Part shown: one piece after another, positions 24,326 through 36,185 of the stretch
How the letters are laid out: every line of letters begins with the position of its first letter
Position numbering within the stretch: position 1 is the first letter of the stretch
From: Sphagnum compactum
Taxonomy: Eukaryota > Bryophyta > Sphagnopsida > Sphagnales
Assembly: GCA_965153455.1 (NCBI GenBank)
Contig: OZ234493.1
Location: forward strand, 8,484,213 to 8,548,212
Reading direction: 5' to 3'
Length of the DNA stretch: 64,000 nucleotides
Translations under genes and position numbers: made by a program
Notes under the pieces: model-generated
The model's input: only the letters and a program-made list of their open reading frames with translations
Databases searched by the model: none
Told to the model about the DNA's origin: nothing

Positions 24326-24479
24326 TCAACAAGTTAAAGAATCGGACAATAACACCTTTCCTTTCCAACAAAACCTCAAGGCAACATGTGATCTTCTACC
24401 GCCCCCAACTTGTGCGTGTCTTCCTTTGTTTGAATAATATATCAGACAACAAATGGTTTGATTTCAAATTTTCATTTTG

Positions 24480-25330
24480 AAACATTTACACCATCATACC
24501 TTTTCCAACATGCTTTCCGATGAGATATCTAAAGCCCATCATGCCCAAATTTTATCATGTTCTGGCCTAAAGGCGAACATTTAGCTTACAATTTGAGTAA
24601 TCTTCTTCGTCGTTCGATTATTTTCTCTAGTTTTTTTCACAACGCTTCAAAGACGACTTGGACTACCCCATCCCTCAATTGCAGATATCTCTCAATGCGT
24701 GTGCACACATCTCATCAATCCTTTGTTGCCATTGTGTAAGATACTGGTTTTCACATGGGACAAGAACAATTCTTCTCATCGATGAATCGACATTGTGCTC
24801 ACTAAAGATGGCATTCACACTCTAACCAACATTATCATTGCCACCCAACGCAAGTGGATTTACTTCCTTGATCTTGCACAACTAAAAAATTTGATGCCTT
24901 TGATGCAGCTCAAGCCAAAGAAAGAAACTATTGCGATTGACACCCCATTGATCAATTCCTCCTTTTAGCAATTGACATATTTGGATGTTTACACAAATGG
25001 GCTAATGTGTTTTTACACAATTGTGCCAATGCCATTTGGAGTTTAAAAGGGCCGGAGGGCCGTGATCTTTCTGTTTTGATTACTTTTCTTTGTCAAAAAG
25101 TTTCAATCACATTGTAAAAGATGCAAACATCTTCCATTTTAAGTTGTGTGATAGCGGTAAACTTAACTACTTATCAACTTTCACCCCTTCAAAACACACC
25201 TCCCATCACCACGGCCGACCTATTGCAAACAATCGATTTTTGACATAAAGAAATATGGCCAACCTACTACTACAAATGGTTGGTTTTTGACATGGAGAGA
25301 TTTGACATCTAGTTTGAGCTAACTTTGACA
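24480..25330 (+). pseudogene. Non-LTR retrotransposon relic, C-terminal part (plus strand)
   Basis: Frameshifted but readable on the plus strand: LSDEISKAHHAQIL at about 24510, LGLPHPSIADISQCVCTH at about 24657-24710, and RRIDIVLTKDGI-like sequence near 24790. VDQFL-like and PEG...VTFL-like pieces follow to about 25100. This resembles the Cys-rich and PD-(D/E)XK-like endonuclease tail that follows reverse transcriptase in restriction-enzyme-like-endonuclease LINEs (R2/NeSL/Hero type). The family assignment is from memory of pattern, not alignment. It belongs to the same family as the minus-strand relic at 25670-27450. Many indels; dead. Confidence 0.5.
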
Positions 25331-25569
25331 TCTTGTAACTTCGGCCTTTTCCTTTTTCTTATACCTTTGTGTAAATAAAGTTTTGCATGGTTTCATCAAT
25401 TGGTAGTTGAGTAAGGATACCAAATATCACTGCTTGGTTCTGCATCATTTCCCATTTGGCTTTCAACCACCACCTTGGTCCGCTCTTTTGGTATTTCCAC
25501 GTCCTTTGGTGTTGTGTTTTGTTTTTCAATAAAACTTTGACAGGTTTACATCATTAGCTTATACATATA

Positions 25570-25612
25570 CTAGTGTGAACCCGATGCATAATGCACCCGT
25601 CGAGCTCCCCCC
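25570..25612 (-). mobile_element. Helitron-like 3' terminus on the minus strand
   Basis: Read on the minus strand, a 7-bp stem (ggtgcat / atgcatc, one base loop) is followed by GGGTTCACACTAG and then T. The last 13 bases match the terminus at 1870-1882 except for one position. The element body would lie to the right, which is GC-rich to about 25670 and then becomes the retrotransposon relic. No 5' end was found. Confidence 0.5.
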
Positions 25613-25669
25613 GCCCGGTCCTTCCCATTGCCCACTCCGGTTCTTTACCCCGTCGACCCCCCTCCGTCC

Positions 25670-27450
25670 TTCTTTGAAAAGGAAGGAATGTTCCTTAACC
25701 ATAAACCTAGCAATTATGACTAAAGTTACAAAAGCCTAACTCCCTAAATAACATGTTGAGGTGATGGTGGTTGTTGGTATGAACCCAACACTAACAAAAA
25801 TTATTGGGAAAGAGGCTTCTTTATAGGCTAGAGGTCCTTCTGGGCTATCAAAGGATCTTAAACCCAAAAGATGCCCAAACATTTGAAGGAGGGAAGAGTA
25901 AAAAGAAATAAGGGATTCTATGAAAGTGGAGGAGGGAGGTGTGCATTATCAGAAATACAATGGCCATTGCACGAAACACTAAGTTAGAATTCCAAAGGTT
26001 ATATGAACATCACCCATTCTAAAAAAGAGGTTCACATGTTGAACATCATTTAGCAAAACATCTTTGATGAAGGATGATGTGAAAGATGAAGTGCCCAATA
26101 GAACCCCTAGACTTTAATTCCTTCTAATGGAGTGGTAAACTGGGATGGGGTGTTGAAGTTAAGCAACAAGCTAAAAGGTGACCATGCTTCATGTTTATAA
26201 GGTTGGATGGAAAGACCTATCACATGAATTTTGATTTGGAAATGTTCATATACAGATGATACAATTGATAGGGGACACATGATGTGAATGTTATCTACAA
26301 TGGATGAAAATAGACCAAAAAAAAAAAAATTAGCTATAGAACATAAAGCCTTAAAATGGGCTAAGTGATAGTGCCCCCCCCCCCAAGGGATCACCTTGAC
26401 GAGTTCCAATGGTAAATGGGGTGACTATGACATCGCCTTCACAATTACGATGATTGTAAAACAGGAGAGATTCAAATGCATAGAATGCACGAACAAATGG
26501 GATGAGTTGTATGATGTTTCCACCTACTACACGAAGTTCTTGAAATATGACCCTTCTTGACACTGAATTAAAGGCATTTGCCATGTCCAATTCAAAAACA
26601 ACCTAAGCAAGGTGAAGGTCCAAGGTGCACATGATGTTGTGGATTATTGTTTCATAACCACCTTTAGTTGTAATTCTAAATTGGTGTGGGGAAAAATGTG
26701 TTGCAAAAGTGTTGTGAAATTTAAAACATAAAGTGGGGCTTATGAGTCAATACAATGTTTCCCCCACTATAATGGGACAAATTCCACTTGAAGGTTTGGT
26801 CATGGCTAATAGGTGGGTCACTCCAAAAACACGTGCAATTTGAGGTGAAATGTGACCATGTGCAATATGAAACCAAAAATGAAACAACTAACAGAATCCA
26901 CTTGTTGAATCTTCCAGTGAAAATAGTCCCGAAGGTGTTCAAACCATCCAAAAGGACCGCTTGCGGATAAATGTGGCATGCATTAAAATGTTCACTTGAA
27001 AGAATCAAAAGAAAGCTCGAAGTCGTGGTCTAGCTTGTAGTCTTCAAAGAAAAGTGGAAAGTGGGTGGTGTTGGAAGACATGGGTGTCTGGGAAAACGGT
27101 GCCAAAACGCGAGTTGTTGAGAATATTCCCTTGCACTTCCAAGAGTTAAATTATAAAAAAAACATTTATGAACTAGAGGATCATGTTGGGGAAAAGGCAT
27201 TGAGTTTGAACTTGCCGCCAAAACTTAGGCCTACAAAAAGAACTCCTCTTACATGTATTCCCAATTACTTGTTAGAAAGTGCATGAGTTGAATCCGCGTT
27301 TCCCTATGCCCTATCATGTCACCACGAGGGGGCAAATTAAGACAACATTGGGGTAACAAGAAGAACAAATGCCAAGTTGCCACATCATAAGGGTCCTTTG
27401 TTAGCTTATCCAATGGAAAACAAAATGCCACTTGTACATCATCCCGCATA
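25670..27450 (-). pseudogene. Non-LTR reverse transcriptase relic (minus strand)
   Basis: Reading down the minus strand: LDKLTKDPYDVATWHLFFLL near 27400, LLAMTKPS near 26800, DMANAFNSVSRRVIF at about 26545-26587 (RT motif A with the catalytic Asp), and GTRQGDPLG at 26381-26407. IVDNIHIM follows near 26290-26300, where the catalytic motif C (A/FADD) should be, so one catalytic Asp is lost. A run of eleven C at 26374-26384 shifts the frame just after the QGDP motif. Further homologous pieces (GTSSFTSSF, LGSWAF) reach about 25700. It is not of the plant L1 type seen at 28524-34990. Several stops and shifts; dead. Confidence 0.7.
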
Positions 27451-27549
27451 GCAATGGGGATGTGGTCATATAGTCAAAGATGACAAAAACCTAAATGAAA
27501 GGACCCAAGGACATTTAATGCCGAAACCCAAGTCCAAGTTAATGTAGGT

Positions 27550-28430
27550 GGGGTGGGAACAAGGGAGGATATTAAGTCGAGATGGTCGCAAGGGTTTGGA
27601 TTAGATGAATTGGATGTTATAACTTCGCTCAACCACAACACAGTTAATGCAACGTTAATAAAAGTGATGCAACATGCACAAAAGGCATCGCTTGAATTAG
27701 GGACTAATTCAAGCATAGGCAATGAAATCTTAACCTTTATTCTTAAATTATAAGAATCAGGTCCTACTCCATTTCAAGATGATTTGCCAGGTGGACCCAT
27801 TACTCAAAGTGAGTTAAGTGGGTTAAACAGAAATAACCACTTATGGTAAAAGGCACTTCAACTAATGTAACTAGAAACAAGACCTTATAGCAAAACCATG
27901 AAGAGGTAGACGCAAAAAAAGACAATCCAAATGTTTCTCAAAGTGCAAGGGCAGACAAAAATAAAAACATCTAGTTGTCACCCCTAACAAGGCCTTTGGA
28001 GTTGTGTAATCAAGAGAAGAAACAAGTCTTTCATAAAAAATCTAATTAGTTAGTATTTGGATTTAATAAAAGGAAGGATCCCCCTAGGTTCAAAACAAGG
28101 AAGAAGATGAAAAAACGGAAGACTATGAAAATGCTCACCCAATAAAATTATATTGCCACTAAGAGGGGAAACCACCTACATAAACATTAGCTTGAATCCC
28201 AGGACCATCTCCGAGGTGGATGTGGTAACCCAAGAGTTATATGATCACTTCAATGTAATTGTTGCAAACTTAATTGGCCTCAACAAATGTGGTGTTGGGA
28301 TGCAAATGAAAACAAAAAAACATGAGGTTGCCTTCGAGACCTCAAGGCTTTCACAAGGGGTGAAACTCTCCAAGTTTCAACCAACCAACCAACCAACCAA
28401 TCCCCACATCAAATTTAAAACACAATGAAA
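27550..28430 (+). pseudogene. Possible ORF1/upstream part of the LINE relic
   Basis: Fragmentary plus-strand frames (27553-27753, 28153-28428) precede the LINE endonuclease in the same direction. The second is rich in Lys, Thr and Gln and ends in a PTNQPTN repeat. No zinc knuckle or RRM is clearly readable. Assignment to the LINE ORF1 rests on position alone; it could equally be unrelated relic DNA. Confidence 0.3.
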
Positions 28431-29140
28431 AATCATTTGATGCTATGGGGGGATTTGGAAGGCATGGGCAACTAAATTCACAAGAAGGAATAGGAAGGAA
28501 GGGCTTGAAATGAAAACCCTTCATTGACATCTCTAATATGTTATGAATATATCCACCTTCTTAGTTATAATGTTCATGGGCTGAACAACACCCAAGCAAT
28601 TCTCAAATTAAGTGAGTATGTTCACAGCATCTCCCCAAAAATTGATGGCATGATATTACAAGAACATAACCTTAGAGGGGATAGAGCAAATAACCTAGGT
28701 CGAATCTTGTGGAGGGAGGCTTTTAATTGGACAATTGAAACATCCCTAGGGTATTCTACTAATGATCCAAATTCAAGAGCTAGAAAGGGAGGATTTAATT
28801 CCTTTGTGGTAGGAAAATGGGGCAAGTTAGTCACCTAGACATGCACATTCATGATTAATTGGCTTCATTGGTTTAAAATCTTAAGGGTAAAAGGTGGCAA
28901 CATAGTAGTGGTCAACATCTACGCTCCTAATAACATAGCTAAAAGGTGCGTGCTTTGGGAGTTGATGGTTAAGTACCTACCTAAGGATTGTGGATGGATT
29001 TCGGTAGAATTTCAATATTGTTGAACATCAAGCTAACGATACCAGTGTGTGGGAAATGCATAATTGACAAAGAAAGGTTTTTGTGGGAAACAGTGAAAAA
29101 TTCCTTAAATGTGATGGAGCACCCAAGATCCTCAAATAAT

Positions 29141-31848
29141 CGCATGTAGAAAATGGCCATTTTGCGACTAGTCCATGTGACTAATTTTTAGTTGCAAGCG
29201 ACATTTGCAATTAAAATTTTAATAGTCGCGTTGGACAAGTCGCATTGACATTAGTTGCAAACGACAACGAATTTTGGATGAAAGAAAAGTCAACAAAATA
29301 CGCTTCTATACTGTGACTAGTCATACACGTATTGTCGTTTGCAACTAAGATACGACTTTTTTGGTGAACAATGGGAACAAGTTATGTGTTGCCACGTGTC
29401 CCAACTCTTAATAATTGAAAATATTTTATTATTATTTTGAAATAATCTAAGATTTAATTTTTATGTTTGGATGGTTTAGATTGTGACACGTGGTGAAATA
29501 AAAATTTGCCACGTGGCATATTAATTGATATTTTCCAAATTAAATTTAAATCAATATTTAGGTATGTAGGTTGCATTAAGTACCTACCTATAGACCTACC
29601 TACCCATTTAGGCAAAACACCTATCTAGATAGGACCTATTTACCTACCTAGGCCAAATACCTACTTAGGTAGGTAGGTAGGTAGAAGAATAGGTAGGCAA
29701 GTTAGGGAAGTAGGTAGTTAGGTGTAAATACATGAATATTTATATTTTACTTTGGGTCAAGTCATATTTAATGATTCATCCCATATGCTCATCTATTTTC
29801 ATATGTAAATGTAAGACAAAACACCTTGTTTATATACTTTTCATGATGGGAATGAAAGCCAAAACATATGGGATAAAAATTTTAGTTGCAAGTCGTTTAC
29901 GACTAAAAATGTTCAGTTGCAAACGACTTACAACTAAAAAGTTTATCCCATATGTTTTGGTTATCATTCCCATCTTGAAAAGTATATAATTCAGTAAATA
30001 AGTGACACCTAATTAGTTAACTAATTAACTAATATAATTATTAATTATTTAACGAATGAAATATAAAAAATAAATTAATAAACTTGCTAATTAATTAATT
30101 AACAACTAAACTAGAAACTAACTAATTATTTATAGTAATAATAATCAATATTTTATTATTACTGAATTTATTATATTATTATTAAATATTAATTGATTTA
30201 TTAGTTAGATAAACCATAATATGATATTAACTATAATAATCTATCAACCAATTTAATTAACTAGTAATTGGCTAATATTGAAATATTTAGCTAATTATTA
30301 CTACGTAATAAATTATTATTTCGTAACCAAATAAATTAATATAATAACTGAAATATTCAGTATTTAATTATTAATAACTATTACTTATAAATATTGACTA
30401 TTAGGTTTTTTATATCTAATAATATAATTAAAACCTGGCCTAGGCTAACTATTTTATTATAATTACTCCCATTATTATTTTCATTTATATAGTTAATAGT
30501 AAATATATAAGTAAATATTTAATAGTAAAAATATCATTAATTCAATTATTATTGTAGCTAGTTGGTAGCCAAGGTTAACTATTTTATTATTAGTATTCAT
30601 ATATATTAATTCATTCATTAATTGATTTATGAAATATTACAATAAATATTATATATTTCTAATAATTATATTTTTCCTTCGAAAATAATTTTTGCATTTG
30701 TATAATAATTTATTAGATTTCCATTATAACTAATACAATAATTATTATAAAATATAAAATAATAGAACTGAAAATTAGAAATATACATTAGTAAATGATT
30801 ATAATCATTGACTATTAATAATTAATAAATATCAACTATAAATTTTAAATACAAAAATTTAAAACTATATATTAATATTTCTTAATAATTATTATATTAA
30901 TCTAATAATATTTCATAATTGATTACCTATAATAATAATAAAAATAATGTAATTTGTCACTAGCCTAGGTTAGCTATTTTATTACTATTATTATTATTAC
31001 TATATGTCACTTGTTAGACTATTATGATTTACTATAATTAAGTTTTCATTTTTTTTTAAAATAAAAATTAATTCGTAATAAGTACATTAGTCATTTGAAA
31101 AGAATTTAATAATAATTTAATAATATATTAAAAAAATTATAACTACTTCAATAATTATAGAATTATTTTTTTTATCATTCTAATATCATCATCATTATGA
31201 TCATTATGTAACAATATATTACTGTTTTTAAATTTTAGTTAAAGATAATATTTAAATTTAGTTTTTATTACATGTAATTAATATAAATAAATAAATAAAT
31301 ATAATAATAATAATAATAAATGTCATTTTTAATAATTTTAAGAAGTATAATAAAATGGTTTGGATAAACTTATAATATGGGCACAATATATTTAACAAAT
31401 ATCTTATGTATAATTTGATATACTGAAAATATATACCATTTAATGTAACCATAATATCGAGGCCATTTATGATAATAATAATATTTGAATACACATATAA
31501 TATGGTTGTTCATATACATTCAAATTATACATTTATAAATCCTAATACACCGAACTATATTTTTTAAAATTCACAAAATATACCTTTATATATTTATAGG
31601 TTACAACTAAATTGGTCACATTTGCAACTAATGGGGACATAAATTGTTCTTCTTGGATGAAAACTTAACTAAATGTTGTTCACATGGAAGGATGAACACC
31701 AAATTAGTTGCAAACTAGTTGCACTGTAGTTGCAAATATGACCAACACAAGAAATAGTTGCAAAAATGTCCAAATGTAGTTGCAAATAACTGATAGTCGC
31801 ATGTAGTCGCAAAGAGATTGGTTACATTTTAGCCAATTTCTACTAGTG
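29141..31848. mobile_element. CACTA-like AT-rich non-autonomous element nested in the LINE
   Basis: The right end, read inward on the minus strand, is CACTAGTAGAAATTGGCT. The left end (from 29141) keeps only the inner part, GTAGAAAATGGCC. The two therefore form decayed terminal inverted repeats of CMC/EnSpm type. LINE coding sequence resumes directly after the right end, which fixes that border. Inside are many ttgcaa/gtcgca motifs near both ends, ACGTGGC motifs (29390-29520), GGTA/TACC repeats (29570-29720), a 158-bp palindrome (29831-29988) and 1.5 kb of very AT-rich DNA. No transposase frame is present. No 3-bp target duplication is clear. Confidence 0.65.
29831..29988. repeat. 158-bp near-perfect palindrome
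   Basis: 'tatatacttttcatgatggg' on the left is mirrored by 'cccatcttgaaaagtatata' on the right. The arms continue inward through 'ccaaaacatatgggataaa' and 'tttatcccatatgttttgg', then 'gttgcaagtcgtttacgac' against 'cagttgcaaacgacttac'. Only a few mismatches and a short centre remain. It can form a very stable cruciform or hairpin RNA. Confidence 0.9.
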
Positions 31849-32667
31849 TCATGGGTCAACTATAGACCCGACAAGCAAAGGATCATGGTTCACCTTGATT
31901 GTGTGTACTCCCCAATTGGCGATAATTTCAATCCCAAATACCTTCCAATTGTGTATCTGATTAAAAAGGATAACAACCTCTTAAATCACCTTCCTATTCA
32001 TTCAACCATCTAACTGAACAAGTCAAAAAAGAGGGGGGGAACTTTGAAAATGAACATAAAATATCATAAGGAAGTGGTATAACAAAATCTAACAAATTTG
32101 GAATAATGTTCATGAAGCTACACCTTTTTCTCAAAACTACAAAAGGTCATTTGGTTCTACAAGTAATTTTGTAAGAATAAAGCCTTGGAGTACATAGTCC
32201 AAAAGAAAGACCTTTGGGAAAATTTGGAAAAGGCACATAATGAACTTTAAGAGAATGTCAATGATGCATGTTTACAACAAGTTGGTGTCTTAAACATTAA
32301 ATTGAATGTATTAGAAAATAGGAAGGTTGCTGGTCAAAATATTTGCTCATGGTTTAGGTGGAGGATGAAAGGAAATGCTTGCACCAATGAATTTTTTGCA
32401 GCAGTCAAGGAAAAATCAAGGGCATTAATTGTCACAAAGTTATGGGATAACCATGGCCAAATAACTAGAGAAAGGAAAGAAATGAAAATAATTTGTATGA
32501 ATTTCTACTCCACATTGTATGACGAATGATTCCCTTTAGAAGAAACAATCAAGATCCACAACAAAATTTTAAACTCCATTAAACTTAGCTTCACTAGTAA
32601 AATGAACCATGAACTAGAACATCGTATCACAGAGAAAGAGCTTACACTATTACAAAATGTGGGTGTA

Positions 32668-32752
32668 GTTCACTAGTCCCCGTTCACTAGATAAGTGAAT
32701 CCACTACTTCTTCACTCGTCCCGATTCACTACAACTAGTGAATTCACTCAAA
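32668..32752. repeat. Small TTCACTAG-bounded imperfect inverted repeat
   Basis: 'gttcactagt' at the left and 'actagtgaat' at the right face each other, with further ttcact/agtgaa pairs between. It interrupts the LINE relic just after the FFAAVKEKS part and could be a short MITE. Confidence 0.45.
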
Positions 32753-35054
32753 ATCCAGCAAAATCACTTGTTGTACAAGGACACCTTTTGTTGTAATGTT
32801 AGGTCGGCTACTTTGGATGGATGCGGGGAAAGCTCTAGGGGCCAACGGTGTGGCTATTCAAGTTGTCATTCAATTTTGGTCAATTGTAGGGGTTGATTAC
32901 CACAGGATGGTGGTGGAGGTGATCACAGTTGGCAAATTCTGAAGGAGTCACCAAAAGGTTGATAACTCTCTTACACAAAGGGGAGGCACGAGAAGAACAC
33001 TCCGATTGGAAGGCGATTACTCTTTTCAATGTATCTTACAATATTTATGCAAAAATGTTATAAAAAAAGGTTATACAGTACCTTTATGGAAGTGATTAGT
33101 TTTGATAAACATCTTTCCTTCCCCTATGCTACATATTGGACAATGTGTTTCTTGCCCATGAGACCTTAGATTGGGCTAAGAGGTCTAAGTAGTCGTTAAT
33201 CTTGTTTAAATTGGATTTCTCCAAAGCTTATGACAAAATTAGTTGGGATTTTTTGTTCAAAGTGTTAGAGAAGTGAGGTATGTCCTTGAAGGCCATCTTG
33301 ATGATTAAATTATTGTTTGCAAATGCTAAAGCAATTATGAATTTGAATGACCAACTAGTAGATACCTTCAATATCAAAAGGGGTGTTAGGCAAGGGTGCC
33401 CAATGGCCCTTTACCTCTTCATCCTTATATGTGAAATTCTCAATCAACTTGTCAAACAAGCAATAGAACGGGGGAAAGTTTAAGGGGTCATCATGCTAGA
33501 TGGGGTTGGTCAACAAACCATCTCCCAAATGTGGATGACATTTCACGTACAATGTGTGTAGATAGTTTTACACTTTCCAACGTAGTTACCATCCTTAAGG
33601 AATTTGGTACTGCATTAGATTTTGGAATAAATTGGGATAAGAACATAACGTAGTGGTGTGAGAAGGGTGTGATATCACCCTTTGTTTGGGTCGAATCATT
33701 AAGGTGGAAGTGGGCAAAGGAAAAAATATTATCTAAGTTGTTAGGTACTTTTATTGGTTTAAATTTGGATGTAGTTGATGTAAAATCATTCCTAATTGAC
33801 AAAATCAAGAAAAAATTGTCATATTGGTGCTTTGTTCACCTCTCCTTGGTAGGGAAAACGATAATAATTAACTTAGTTTTAGCTTATTCATTGTGGTGTT
33901 TTGGTTCTGTTTGGGGGGGTTCCACCACAGTTTTTAAGAAGATTGGATCATTATTTTGGAACTTCTTGTTGGGAGGAACATAGCACACAGTTAGGTCTAG
34001 GGTACGTTGGATGGGTTGTTATACCAAAAAGTCCATTAGAAGGCTTGGATTACCAAACCTTGAAGAAGTTACGGTCGCATTGCTATGCAAACAAGTGTTA
34101 ACAACCTTGTAGCTAAGCACTTCTAACCTTAAAATACTCCTAAGGCACAAGTTGGCGTAGTCAAAACCTTTGAAACACAAATAGGGGACATCAAGACTTA
34201 ACTTGGCCTCAACCTCAATAGGTTGAAGTGGGTTAGAAAGGTTTAGCTCCTAGGCTATACTACAAAGCAAGGTCGGTAGTGGCTAAAGCCTCATGAGGCT
34301 TTGGAGAAAGGTATAAAGCAAAAGTGGGAGAATGTCCTCACCATGAAGGTTAAGTTGTAATGGAAGGAAGTTTGACACAAGACATGAACTAAGAAAGAAG
34401 CTAGCTTTATTTGGTCAACATGGCACAAAGCTATCACAATGAATGATTGGTGAGTGCTTCCAAACATCAACGCCTGGAGGGCGTGTGAATGGTGGGACTT
34501 GGATATACCAAAGTATTATTCATAGATTCTACAAGTGCCCATCTGTGTGAAGGGCCTGGGAGTGGGCCTTCACAATACTGAAACGAATGCAATCCATTGG
34601 CCCCCAACCCATACCTTGGAAGCTCCCTTCATGGGAACAATGCACTTTTGACAACAAAATTTCCAAACAAGTTTGCAATGGCCATAACATTTGGGTGTTG
34701 CTCAAAGGTATCACATTATGGTTCATTTGGTTTGAACACAATGACTTGGTGTTCTACGTGGAACGGTGGAGAAAAGAGAAGCTTCAGAGGCTTGTGTGTG
34801 GAGGCTCTTCTTGAGTGTGTCATAATAGAGTGGGGGAAGACCCTTGCTTTAATAAGTGTTTTGCCCATTGCTAAGCAGAACTATATTAATTCATTTGACA
34901 AGGCTTGGGGAGGGCAATCCTTACTTTATTGTCAGGATGACATAGACAATGTCAAAAATGTTTCGACTCCCCTTTTAGGGTTAAGCTAGGATTGATTTCA
35001 GCATACAACAGAACTGCCAATTTTCTGAGGTTGGGGTTGAGGCATTAGAGTTAT

Positions 35055-35440
35055 CAGTAAAACACAGCACTGGAACCCTGAGTTTGACCATGATTGGGGG
35101 GAGATTCAGAAAAAAACTTGCAAAAAAGTACACATTAGCATTCAAAGAGGGTGAAACTCATAAAACCATCAATTTTGGTGGTAAACTGAGTTTCATCCTG
35201 CCTTTCCTTGTTCCTGAGCTCCTCCACTAATGCTACATATATTTTCACTGCTCCAGTCTGTGGGACTACTATAATTACACTCTAACCTTATGCATTAAAT
35301 GTTGAGTTTCTGCATTTCATATTGAGATTCAATAAAAGTTCCTTACTTTGCGGATACCATTGAAAGAGGGGATAGGGGATGAAAGACAGGAGGCCCAAAG
35401 AGAGGGTGAAGACACGGTGACTTTCAGGAGAACTGTAATT
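35055..35440 (+). repeat. Dispersed repeat family, copy C
   Basis: It aligns over its full length with the reverse complement of 23680-24080, and over its first half with 525-760. It begins close after the LINE relic ends. A reading frame at 35348-35635 starts inside it and is not supported as a gene. Confidence 0.85.
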
Positions 35441-35733
35441 GCGTTGATTGCACTCCACTTGAACCATCAAAAGAACTTGTACATAATGGCTTTCCATATT
35501 AGAGGAATTCAGTGGATCTCCAAAATAGGGTTTAAGCCAGTGACGATGAAAGACTGCCGTTGCTGCTGTTCATGTAGGTCTCACCAAGCTACAGCTATGA
35601 TGATAGAGTTGTCTAGTACAGGAATGAATGCATAGAGAAGCATTGGCACCCACTTATTATTATTCACATTCTTATTATGACTCAAGTGTCATGGCACCAA
35701 TTTCAAAGTGATGCACTTCCTATGAGGAAGTGG

Positions 35734-35830
35734 GATGAAACTCAGTTTACCACCAAATACCCAAGACAGGATGAAACTCAGTTTACCACCAAATACCCAA
35801 GACAGGATGAAACTCAGGTTACCGAATATT
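35734..35830 (+). repeat. 36-bp tandem repeat, about 2.5 copies
   Basis: Units start with gatgaaactcag at 35734, 35770 and 35806. The unit contains 'aaactcagtttaccacca', a string also found, as either strand, in dispersed-repeat copies B and C. The unit is a multiple of three, so it reads as a 12-residue peptide repeat (DETQFTTKYPRQ), but no gene is supported around it. Confidence 0.9.
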
Positions 35831-36159
35831 GGGTATTTGGGCCTCCTGACAAAAATTTCTCACATCCAAGATGGCTTGCTTACAATTTCTCAAGCCCCAA
35901 TCACAAACATCAAAACTGGTATTGTAGAAGGTGGGGAGATTACCACCTAATAACAGACGACTTGAACAAATTTGTGTTCCTCCCTTTCTTTCACTTCTGG
36001 ATGGATTGGTGCTTTTGATTAATAAAACTTAAACTAGATTCCATGTTTTTTTCTTCACCACAATCATCACAGTTAAATGCAAAATTGTAATTCTGCCCAC
36101 ACTCATCAGAGAAAACCTCGTAAGGTGGCAGATGGCGACGACAAAAAGCGGTTTTTGCA

Positions 36160-36185
36160 ATAATGAATGAATGAATGAATGAAAG
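36160..36185. repeat. TGAA tetranucleotide run
   Basis: Six consecutive atga/tgaa units, about 500 bp upstream of the B-box start codon. Confidence 0.9.

Larger units (their letters stand above)
28524..34990 (+). pseudogene. Plant L1-type LINE ORF2 relic, split by an inserted element
   Basis: The EEP endonuclease start (LLSYNVHGLN, with LQEHNLRGD) is at 28560-28680. It continues to about 29140, where the reading is cut by a 2.7-kb insertion and resumes at 31849 (SWVNYRPDKQRIM). After that come MKGNACTNEFFAAVKEKSRA (about 32365), RT motif GVRQGCPMALYLF (33382), NVDD at 33528-33539 for the catalytic FADD motif, KKKLSYW and SLVGKTIIIN (about 33810-33870), and VWGGS (33910). A C-terminal piece (KQNYINSFDKAWGG) ends near 34990. 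Many frameshifts and stops; inactive. The host of the CACTA-like insertion is therefore older than that insertion. Confidence 0.8.
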
